A stretch of DNA of 64,000 nt, taken from assembly GCA_033675265.1 (NCBI GenBank), contig JAUJYZ010001584.1, positions 314,501 to 378,500 of the forward strand, given 5' to 3'. Of this stretch, positions 56,400 through 64,000 are shown in pieces. Source of the stretch: Actinostola sp. cb2023. Lineage: Eukaryota; Cnidaria; Anthozoa; Actiniaria; Actinostolidae. The first letter of the stretch is position 1, and every line of letters begins with the position of its first letter. Under the pieces are notes generated by a model. The model worked only from the letters and a program-made list of their open reading frames with translations. It did no database searches and was not told the origin of the DNA. The position numbers were made by a program, and so were the translations under genes.

Positions 56400-56534
56400 A
56401 TATCTATTTCTTCAAATTATCAAACTAGGTTTAATGGTTATATATTTTGGCTGGGAGAGATGTTTACAAGTACAGCAAGCACAATGTACTATTTTCTTTG
56501 CATAATAAAAACTGTAATGTGATTAAAACCCCTT

Positions 56535-56786
56535 AAGGTGCGGACACACTGCGGACACATTGCATGCAATATTGCTGGCAATTTTGTTGCAGCATGTGTC
56601 CACCCCTGTAACATTTGCTCGCAATTCACTAGCGTGCGCCAATACGACATAATTTGTTGCTCGCAATGTTGCAGAAGTAGGACTCGATTCTACTTCTGCA
56701 ACATTGTGCGCAACATGTTGCAGAGGTGGACACACGCTGCAACAATACATGTTGCACGCAATGTTGCACCGTGTGTCCGCACCTTT
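56535..56786. mobile_element. Palindromic element, AAGGTGCGGACACAC ends
   Basis: Arms of about 100 bases rich in GCAACATTG and TTGCTCGCAA words, with an AGAATCGAGTC-type centre. The right end is 22 bases from the SLC25A44 stop codon, so it forms that gene's 3' UTR. Confidence 0.75.
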
Positions 56787-56807
56787 ACTTCATTAAATCC
56801 CTTTATG

Positions 56808-58296
56808 TTATTTGAAAGAACATTCTAAGTATCCCTCTTCTTCTACCAAGACATGGGCTTCGTCTTCTTCCTTTAGACTTAATCTCTTTACAGTCTCATA
56901 GCCTATGACAACCATTAAGCTTGATGGTCCCATGGACATCACTCTGGCTGATAGTCCCTTGGATATTGCTGCAATACCTTCTTCTTGTACTAAGGTGCGA
57001 AAAGTTACCAACATTGAATTACCACCTTCAACCTGCAAGAATAGTATTGGAAAATCCTTTCAGTTACTGACATGTTTGAGGATTGTATTGTCGGTCAGCG
57101 GACTCCCACAATGTGGGATCTCTGCATATGGTTGTTGTCATCCAACATGTTGGCACGTTGTAAGTTTATATATAGTGTAATTAGGGGTAAGTATTATTAT
57201 CTCTATCATCAGCCTCTAGATGGTATGAAAGGCGAGGGGAATGACTTTGTCCAACATTTTTAGGGTAGTGAGATTCAGATGAAAAATGCACAGTCATTTT
57301 TGGGGAGGGGATTTAGTTTCAACCCATGGGTCCATTCTTTTGAGTCCAGTTTTAGTGTGCAGGTATTTACCTCGATACTCACACATTTTACATGATCGAT
57401 TTTCATCAATTTCCAATAATAATCGATTGATTGGTACCGATTATTATCGATTGTTATTGATTGTTATTGATTATCGGAATTATCGATTGGTATGGCTGGG
57501 ACAGTTCAGTGATTGAAAGTGGTTCACACATTTCTTACACAGTTTCTCCTAGAAGGAAGAAACAAGGATGTGAGTTTCCAAGGTGATTGCAACTCACCTG
57601 CAGTCTGGTGCGCACAATATCTAATGGATTGGTCAAAGTAGCAGCAGTTATTCCAGATAAAACACCTGAAGGTGCCAATACCAGCATGTGTAATGTCCCT
57701 GCTGGCACTAAGTTACCTATAACTCCAGTATATAACCCATATGACGACCACCATATTGCACTGCTTGGGGCGTAGGTCATCAAGGATGCTAAATAACCCT
57801 TATACAAGCCCATTGGACCGTGTTTTAAAACAATCTCTGAAAAAATAGCCTTGGAACTTTTCAGTTTATAATTTTGATCTCCTTGCCCTTGTATCATGAG
57901 CTTTTGAGAGACAACATCAACCGGTACAGTGATGGTTTGCCCGACGACTGATGCTAATCCGCCTGCCAAGAAGCCCCTGATTGCGTTACTATACTCAGAA
58001 GTTCTTGCTCGAACTAATTCGTAGGTAGTGATATAACACTGACCAGAGAACAGACCCAAGCAACTGACCATAAAACCTTTGTATAGGCCTCGAAATCCTT
58101 CAGTTGTTATGACTTTAAAAAAGGCATCGAAAGAGCCGCTATAAAGAGCGTTCTTTCGCTGAACTTGCAGACGGATTTTGATCAGATTTGCAGGATAAAG
58201 AAGCGCTCGGATTCCAAGGAATAACGTAGGACCAAAAAGATAGAACTTCTTCTTGTCCATATCTTTCCATTCGATGTGTTTCACGTGCTCCGGCAT
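56808..58296 (-). CDS. SLC25A44: SLC25A44, mitochondrial branched-chain amino acid carrier
   Basis: Two exons, 57,598-58,296 and 56,808-57,032, join in phase with CTGCAG|GTGAGT and TTGCAG borders to give 307 residues (human 314). I start at the ATG at 58,294-58,296 (MPEHVKHIEWKDMDKKKFY), which fits the family start; the frame is open upstream without another ATG. It has three carrier repeats with signatures YPANLIKIRLQ (about residue 34; no acidic residue, as is usual for repeat 1 in this family), VPVDVVSQKL and NPLDIVRTRLQ, plus SGQCYITTYEL. The C-terminal part reads GGNSMLVTFRTLVQEEG, then SARVMSMGPSSLMVVIGYE. Members sit in the inner mitochondrial membrane and import branched-chain amino acids for oxidation. 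The last about 20 residues (acidic, ending LECSFK) are unlike the family and run up to a transposon. Confidence 0.95.
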
Positions 58297-58388
58297 GTTG
58301 TAGTTCAAATGGTGAAGTTCCAAGAAAAAGAACTAAAGAAATCTTTGGCATTATTCAGCACTTTGATTGCTTCAAATCAAAATATCTT

Positions 58389-58422
58389 CCGCCATCTTGG
58401 ATTTGTCTGGCCAGTGACGTCA
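58389..58422 (-). promoter_or_regulatory. SLC25A44 promoter: YY1-like and CRE sites
   Basis: About 95-125 bases upstream of the ATG on the minus strand are TGACGTCA (58,415-58,422), a full CREB/ATF site, and CAAGATGGCGG (58,389-58,399), a good YY1 site that often sits just inside the first exon of short-leader housekeeping genes. Inferred from motif and position. Confidence 0.6.
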
Positions 58423-59577
58423 CATTCCTTATTCTGACTGACACAGGTAGCCCAATAATATACGGAGGGTTAGGTTTACTATAAAGTGATTAATTTGATG
58501 ATTCGAGTTTCAGATTTGATATAAAGTTTTAAAAGGTTAAGAAGTTTCTAATAATCGGATGAAAAAAAATTCTAAGTCCAATCCTAGGAAATAAATAAAG
58601 GGTCCGCCATTCGCTTGTTTTTTAAGTGCTTCTATTCGCTTGTTAGAGGCCGCTATACGCCTTGCGGCCAGTCAGTTAAAGCTTCATTACATTTTTATAT
58701 CTTATAGTTTACGGACATGAAACTTTGCATGAAGGAAATGTTTGTTCATTAAAATGAACATCTCAAAAGCACAGCTTTGTAAAGTAAGTGTCTCAGTTTC
58801 AGAGCCGGGATGTTTTTTCAATCTTTGTATATTTTTCTTTTTAATTCATTCTATTGTAAATCAATTGTATAGTTTTCACTTCTGATCTGTATCTGGATAA
58901 ATAAAGTTATTAATTATTATAAGTACTATTTTTCATAGATTTACTATAAAGGGACCAGTCTCTTTTATGATGAGGAACCTATGAAAACAAAGGTAAAAAC
59001 TCGGGTAAGGGCCAGCCATAGTGTAGATACAGGTGATATACTGAACTGGTTACGACTGGGATAAGTTCCTGCTACATTTTATTCTGTATGAAGGTATCCG
59101 TGATTTTGCCAATGTGTTAAGCGTGCCATTTCAGACCTCTAGTGCATTTACATGCAGCAGGTACCTTTTGACTCGGCAACGCCGGCTTGGGAATTCCATA
59201 TAGAAGTGCGTTAATTGCCATTATCGCCGCTGCGAAGTTAGTTCCAGCTGCAGGATCGAACAAGAATTTGCGCGCGAGACGCTCATTGCACTGCGATATG
59301 TTACACTGTTCTGTACAATCTATGGCTAAACGTCCGGTTATACGTCTACGTCCATGTCCATCGGTCCATGTCCATGTCCATGTCCATATGTCTATGAGTC
59401 TTCTATGCATATGTCTATGTCTATTTCCAGTAGCGTAGCTACCCATTGCGAAAATGGCACGTGCCTTCACACAAAAAAACAGGTTCATAAAGGCAATAGC
59501 CCCCCTCGATGGCAGTCTTGCCTCGATCGGTTGCTCGTGCCTACACTTGAACACCACCCTAGCTGGCTACGACACTG
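58423..59577. other. Intergenic, nothing firm
   Basis: It holds an ACACAGGTAGCCCAATAA motif (58,441). The text GGATAAATAAAGTTATTAATTATT (about 58,896) looks like a retroelement tail. Small CCATGTCCATG outliers are at 59,347-59,390. The 146-codon minus ORF at 59,117-59,557 overlaps repeat-like TGGACATGG text and shows no family features. Confidence 0.4.
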
Positions 59578-60063
59578 ATGTCTATATGTCCATGTCCATG
59601 TCTATGTCAGTATGTCCATGTCTATGTCTATGTCCATGTCCATGTCCATGTCCATGTCCATGTCCATGTCCATGTCCATGTCCATGTCCATGTCCATGTC
59701 TATGTCAGTATGTCTATGTCAGTATGTCCATGTCCATGTCCATGTCCATGTCCATGTCCATGTCCATGTCCATGTCCATGTCCATGTCCATGTCTATGTC
59801 AGTATGTCAGTATGTCAGTATGTCCATGTCCATGTCCATGTCCATGTCCATGTCCATGTCCATGTCCATGTCCATGTCCATGTCCATGTCCATGTCCATG
59901 TCCATGTCCATGTCCATGTCCATGTCTCCATGTCCATGTCCATGTCTATGTCAGTATGTCCATGTCCATGTCCATGTCCATGTCTATGTCAGTATGTCCA
60001 TGTCCATGTCCATGTCAGTATGTCTATGTCAGTATGTCTATGTCAGTATGTCTATGTCTATAT
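59578..60063. repeat. TGTCCA hexamer satellite
   Basis: About 80 copies of ATGTCC with ATGTCT and CAGT variants. All three forward frames are open (Met-Ser, Cys-Pro, Val-His repeats), giving false ORFs up to 212 codons. Confidence 0.95.
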
Positions 60064-60204
60064 GTCCAGTCCCTACTGAAAAATGCTTTTAATAACTTAA
60101 CGTAGTTGACATTTAAAACAATTTCTTTATTCATCATCCGATTCGATTGTGACACTAACTCTCTCAGTTAAATCCATCTAAGTGTGATAAGTTCAGCAAA
60201 CATA

Positions 60205-60417
60205 CTAGCACCGGAACATACACTCTCCAAACAAGCCATCCATTCCGCAAATGGTGTCGCAGTCAGTTCCTCCTGTTCGCCTACAGTCATAATTACAAGA
60301 CAAAGAAATCTCGTAACAATTTTGAAGACAAGGATTCATCCGCAAGTAGCCAGCACCAGTAGGGGTGGGTAGAGTACAAGCGACGACCAAGCATATGAAC
60401 AGTATTGCGAATGTCAT
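60205..60417 (-). CDS. Small secreted peptide with four CX3C pairs
   Basis: Seventy residues, minus strand. ATG at 60,415-60,417; stop TAG at 60,205-60,207. A further ATG ten codons upstream would only lengthen the leader. Residues 1-19 are a clear signal peptide (MTFAILFICLVVACTLPTP). The mature part has eight cysteines spaced C-x3-C-x6-C-x3-C-x7-C-x3-C-x8-C-x3-C, so every cysteine is in a CX3C pair, ending at the last residue. Two CX3C pairs normally clamp a helical hairpin, so the peptide could be two such hairpins. I do not recognise a family. Secreted Cys-rich peptides of this size serve in defence, venom, adhesion or signalling, and the sequence does not choose. A single exon is assumed. 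Confidence 0.5.
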   Translation of the reverse strand: MTFAILFICLVVACTLPTPTGAGYLRMNPCLQNCYEISLSCNYDCRRTGGTDCDTICGMDGLFGECMFRC

Positions 60418-60506
60418 GGCGAAATTCTTGAAAAAGAAAGAAATCATTATATACGAAACTCATAAGCCAATAAGAGTATACAAAAGTGGAAGAGAAAAGA
60501 GATGAG

Positions 60507-60811
60507 CATCCTCGGGAACCCAGGGGTATATTCTGTCGCTCGTTACTCGCTCCCAGAGAAATACCCCTGGGAACGAAGTCTGATCTATGTAGCTGTTGGA
60601 ACTTGTTCCGGAAGTCAAAATTCAAAATGGCGGCTGTCCTATTCAAACCAGAATATACTTGATACTGGAACAGTATCCTAGGAAGGCCGACCAATCAGAA
60701 ACGAGAGTAATTTTGACTTCCGGAACAAGTTCCAACAGACTTCGTTCCCAGGGGTATTTCTCTGGGAGCGAGTAACGAGCAACAGAATATACCCCTGGGT
60801 TCCCGAGGATG
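60507..60811. mobile_element. Palindromic MITE, CATCCTCGGGAACCCAGGGG ends
   Basis: Arms of about 110 bases (CTCGTTACTCGCTCCCAGAG and complement; AACTTGTTCCGGAAGTCAAA and complement). It begins about 90 bases upstream of the CX3C peptide start and could supply part of its promoter. Confidence 0.85.
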
Positions 60812-60829
60812 AGAGGTGAGTGGAGAGTA

Positions 60830-61190
60830 GAGCAAAGAGGAAAAGAGAGAAGAGAAGAGAGAAGAGAGAAGAGAAGAGAGAAGAGAAGAGAGAAGAGAAG
60901 AGAGAAGAGAAGATCGAGAAGAGAAGATCGAAAAGAGATCGAAAGAGAAGAGAAGATAGAGAAGAGAAGATCGAGAAGAGAATCGAGAAGAGAATCGAGA
61001 AGAGGAGAGAAAAGAGAAGAGAAGAAAGAAGAGAAGAGAGAAGCTGAAGAGAGAAGAGAGAAGAGAAGAGAGAAGCTGAAGAGAGATCGAAGAGAAGAGA
61101 GAAGAGAAGAGAGAAGCTGAAAAGAGAAGAGAAGAGAGAAGAGAAAGAAGAGAATTGAACAGAGTAGAAAAGAGAAGAGAAAAGATTAAC
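60830..61190 (+). repeat. GA-rich AGAGAAGAGAA tract
   Basis: About 360 bases of almost pure purine with periodic ATCGAG breaks. Mirror-symmetric polypurine of this sort can form triplex DNA. Frames on both strands are open and low-complexity. Confidence 0.95.
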
Positions 61191-61632
61191 AATTTCATTA
61201 TTTACAGATAAACAATTTATCAACCTACCAGTAGTTTTTTCTGAATTCACTTTTTCAATCTTGAACCTAGCTCGATCCTACTATACTTCAGTAACGATGG
61301 AACGTTTTGTTTCAAATAACAACTGGTCACAAATGTAGCACACTTTTCTATCTCTCTGTGCTCACCCTGTAGACACGCCTACTTCCGGATTGACACATTT
61401 ATTAGTAAATAATATATCGGCTGATAAGATATAATAATTATACTTTAAAATACTGGTCGGCTCAGGATACATTTACGGATATTGTTTTCCTCTTGGTTAT
61501 AAGATTTTAATGCATTATGTCAGCTTCTTTTATCTCGCTTTCTTCTTCACAAACGTGACGACCAATCATGATGACTGGTGAGAGCAGCGAAGTGTCTCCT
61601 ACTGTACGTAATTGTACAGACGGTTTGTTTGT
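61191..61632. other. Intergenic, nothing recognised
   Basis: No ORF, hairpin or repeat that I can support. ACCAATCATGATGACTGG and ACGTGACG words at about 61,550-61,580 might belong to a promoter. Confidence 0.4.
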
Positions 61633-61926
61633 TTACCGTTCTTTATACCGAGACCGCGAAACTGAACTGAGTGTTTCTTCTAGGTAATTATCCAATGCTA
61701 TGGTTACAAGTCTTTCCGTTTGTTTCCTTTTTCTTAGATTGTAATAGCCTTTCCTTGTTCTTCGTTCAGGTTCGATACTGCATTCGAATTCTTTCTTTGT
61801 GCTGTGTTTATTATTATTAAACAGTTTACCCTTGATCTCTCCCGTATATATGCTGTCGTTTCGTGCTTTTAAGCATTGTCCGTCGATCGTTTCTTTGTTG
61901 ATTCTGTCTAAATTGCTTTTACTCAT
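61633..61926 (-). CDS. Hypothetical 97-residue basic protein or exon
   Basis: ATG at 61,924-61,926, stop at 61,633-61,635. The frame is open about 17 codons further upstream without ATG. The protein is rich in Lys, Arg, Asn and Glu, without signal or membrane segment. A basic patch GYYNLRKRKQTERL looks like a nuclear-localisation or nucleic-acid-binding stretch. No family recognised. The reading is supported only by its composition and lack of repeats, so it may be a chance ORF or one exon of a larger gene. Confidence 0.25.
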   Translation of the reverse strand: MSKSNLDRINKETIDGQCLKARNDSIYTGEIKGKLFNNNKHSTKKEFECSIEPERRTRKGYYNLRKRKQTERLVTIALDNYLEETLSSVSRSRYKER

Positions 61927-62007
61927 TTCCGGCAAATTTACGTTTAATTTTGTATTAATAATTTTGTTATCAAACACTGAACTGCTTTATCAAGACGACT
62001 AATAATG

Positions 62008-62194
62008 CCCCGTTCACACCAAGACTGAAACAGGTTTAGAAATTATCTACAAACGCCACACAACATTTGGCACAAAACATGCTGGTAAACTGTCCTTTGT
62101 GTTGCATAGTATAAATACCAGAAATTAAATGCTCTCAAATTATAGAAGCTAGAAAAACCCAGTTTAACTAAACAAGTTTTGGTGTGAATGGGGC
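62008..62194. mobile_element. MITE, CCGTTCACACCAAGAC ends
   Basis: Ends CCCCGTTCACACCAAGAC and TTTTGGTGTGAATGGGG. The inside holds TGGTAAACTGTCCTTTGTGT. A copy lies at 63,691-63,922 with the same interior. The next element (62,203) inserted eight bases beyond its right end. Confidence 0.8.
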
Positions 62195-62202
62195 ATGTGT
62201 GA

Positions 62203-62541
62203 CCACAGGCAGCCCAAGCAGTATACTTGTGGGTGATTTTAGAGTATTTTTTTAAATGTTTCGAAATGTAAAAATATTGCTCAATAAACTGACATTCACC
62301 TTTATTTACATTTATTTTGTGTTTATTTGACGTTCCGGAGTCTTTTAGTGGTATTTTTAGCCCTCTGATCCCTCCACGTAAGAAAAATGATACCACTAAA
62401 AGACTCCGGAACGTCAAATAAACACAAAATAAATGTAAATAAAGGTGAATGTCAGTTTATTGAGCAATATTTTTACATTTCGAAACATTTAAAAAAATAC
62501 TCTAAAATCACCCACAAGTATACTGCTTGGGCTGCCTGTGG
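62203..62541. mobile_element. Palindromic MITE, CCACAGGCAGCCCAAGC ends, TGTGA duplication
   Basis: 339 bp. Arms of about 160 bases are nearly perfect and close on a loop near 62,370 (CCTCTGATCCCTCC). TGTGA flanks it exactly (62,198-62,202 and 62,542-62,546). The terminal word is the CACAGGnnGCCCAA motif seen singly across the window. Confidence 0.9.
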
Positions 62542-62620
62542 TGTGACAGGGTATATTTGAGTTCTGCCACTGTCGACTATTTTCAATGTACGTTGAACTA
62601 GCTTACTTACTCTTATCTTC

Positions 62621-62830
62621 TAGGGGTGTTGAATAATCCCCGCAAAAAGTCAGAGTCTCGTAAAATTTCGGTCAAATTTCGCGGGTCTCAGAATTAAGTC
62701 TCGTTTTTTCGCAAAAAGCCGTCTCAGAGTTTGAAAACAAAGGAAATCGGTGAAGAAGCGTCTCGGGCTCGCAAAAAAATGCCTTGTTTCGAAGTCTCGC
62801 AAAGTCTCGCCTTGAACATTCGGTACTCCT
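62621..62830. mobile_element. MITE, TAGGGGTG GTCTCG family, copy 3
   Basis: Same interior as 29,748-29,950 (AAAACAAAGGAAATCGGTGA, AAGCGTCTCGGGCTCGC). Confidence 0.8.
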
Positions 62831-63690
62831 TCTTCTAGCAATGTTGAGATATGTTTTGTACCTTATATATCATATTGGTCTGGAAAGAGTTGTCTGTCTC
62901 AACCTTGGCAACTCAGTAGCAAGAGATCGGTTGACAATTATTAAAAGCAGGCCCCGCCGGTTGCACGTTGGATAAATTCATATCCAGTGGATAACTTTAT
63001 TAGATAACAGCATCAACTTTTCCTCTAGATAACGAGTTATCCGGTACAACCACGGCCAGAAATGATCAAATTAAGCTTCGATATTAAAAACGCTGCTGTA
63101 TATATATCGGTAGAGAATTGTAACTTTGATAAAGTAATTTCTTTGTCGTTATTGTGAGCTAAAATTATAATTATATTGAATACTTTGTAAACTGTAAGAG
63201 TGAGAGATGAAAAAGAGGGGTATACCGGCGGTCAGCTTAATTACGATTGTTATCTTTATATTCTCACGAGAGAATTGTTAAATATAACATGTGTAGGTAT
63301 ACTGCGATCACGATGAGAGACGATGCCGGGAAATATACAATAGAACTCGTTTATCTTTCCTTGACAGTTCGAGATACGGCGCGGGGCATGGTTCCACGTA
63401 TCTCAAGGCATCCGACGACGGGGATTAAGGACAAAAAACTTTCATTTATTTCTAACTTGACGATAGATATTTTAAAATACCTTCGAAATCAGGTATGAAT
63501 GACATTACCTCAGTAATCGATTTCAGCGGCGGCATAACGAAATAATGAAAACCGACATCTTTTCACAGCTGCCGTCTATGTTTTGTAAACCATCAAAAAC
63601 TCCGCAAAAACTGAGGGGGGAAAGAAGAGAGAAGGAACTATAGAGATGAGTATGAAATTTAAAACTCAATCCATTCAGGTTCTGCTTGCA
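62831..63690. other. Intergenic, nothing firm
   Basis: An 83-codon plus-strand ORF (63,247-63,498) includes a weak inverted repeat (CGAGATACG..CGTATCTCA) and no domain. I do not call it a gene. No RNA gene seen. Confidence 0.4.
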
Positions 63691-63922
63691 CGATTCACAC
63701 CAAGGCTTAAACATGTTTTAAAGTGGTTTAACTAAACAGGTTTAGAAATTTATCTGCTACAAATGCCATGCATGCAACGTTTGGCATAAAACTGCTGGTA
63801 AACTGTCCTTTGTGTTGCACAGTATAAATTCCAGGTGGTTTGATTCTAATCGGAAATTAGATGCTCTCAGATTATAGAAGCTAGAAAAAACTTGAGTTTG
63901 ACTAAACAAGGTTTGGTGTGAA
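63691..63922. mobile_element. MITE, CACACCAAGGC family, copy 2
   Basis: Sibling of 62,008-62,194, slightly longer, with an extra TGGTTTGATTCTAATCGG inside. Confidence 0.8.
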
Positions 63923-64000
63923 TGTGGTATCATGGTCTGAAATGTACTGCGGTCTACAAATCTGATCGTGCGCACGCATCCTAGGGGAAGCTAGTACTCC

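Noticed and set aside
57072..57516. Short plus-strand ORFs in the SLC25A44 intron
   Set aside because: Antisense to the intron, with no domain, and in ATCGATTATT-type repeats.
59454..60105. Met-Ser, Cys-Pro and Val-His repeat ORFs up to 212 codons
   Set aside because: All three frames of the TGTCCA hexamer array.
60678..61250. 190-codon Ser/Leu-rich minus ORF and Arg/Glu-rich plus ORFs
   Set aside because: Low-complexity translation of a GA tract.

Overview
This is a window of eukaryotic, almost certainly metazoan, nuclear DNA. It is AT-rich, full of introns with GT..AG borders, and crowded with short palindromic transposons and satellites. Five conserved animal genes can be rebuilt exon by exon. 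Their divergence, the many TACATGTA-type words and the repeat style suggest an early-branching marine animal. A sponge is my first guess and a cnidarian is not excluded; the sequence does not decide it.

Layout. 1-11,890 has no conserved gene: degenerate repeats, a 34-residue-repeat ORF on the minus strand (3,755-4,705), a 126-bp tandem array, and a 3.4-kb foldback (7,265-10,703) made of two divergent copies of a decayed DNA transposon. 11,980-21,571 (+) is METTL13 in 11 exons, with a 25-bp minisatellite just upstream. 21,957-32,614 (-) is ILF2/NF45 in 16 coding exons plus a probable 5' leader exon near 34,306; one exon carries a one-base frame disruption. 35,985-38,428 (+) is ornithine decarboxylase antizyme, with the classic +1 programmed frameshift site (TCC TGA) at 37,525-37,530. 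39,371-54,202 (-) is SECISBP2/SECISBP2L in 12 exons; one 2.8-kb intron is nearly all 27-bp satellite, and another holds a Gypsy-type retrotransposon relic. 56,808-58,296 (-) is SLC25A44 in two exons. 58,300-64,000 has a hexamer satellite, a small secreted peptide with four CX3C pairs (60,205-60,417), a GA tract, one unrecognised ORF and more palindromic elements.

How the genes relate. METTL13 and ILF2 converge (385 bp apart), as do antizyme and SECISBP2 (about 0.9 kb apart); ILF2 and antizyme are head to head. Several of the genes act on translation: METTL13 methylates eEF1A, antizyme is made by frameshifting at a UGA, and SECISBP2 lets UGA be read as selenocysteine. SLC25A44 carries branched-chain amino acids into mitochondria. 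Nothing shows that they are co-regulated.

Most of the remaining DNA is explained by at least a dozen families of palindromic MITEs, several present in 2-3 copies, some with visible target-site duplications, and some sitting within about 10 bases of splice sites. Two one-base frame conflicts in otherwise well-conserved genes may be assembly indels. The most unusual items are the antizyme recoding site, MITE ends merged with splice donors, the satellite-filled SECISBP2 intron, the foldback, and the CX3C peptide.
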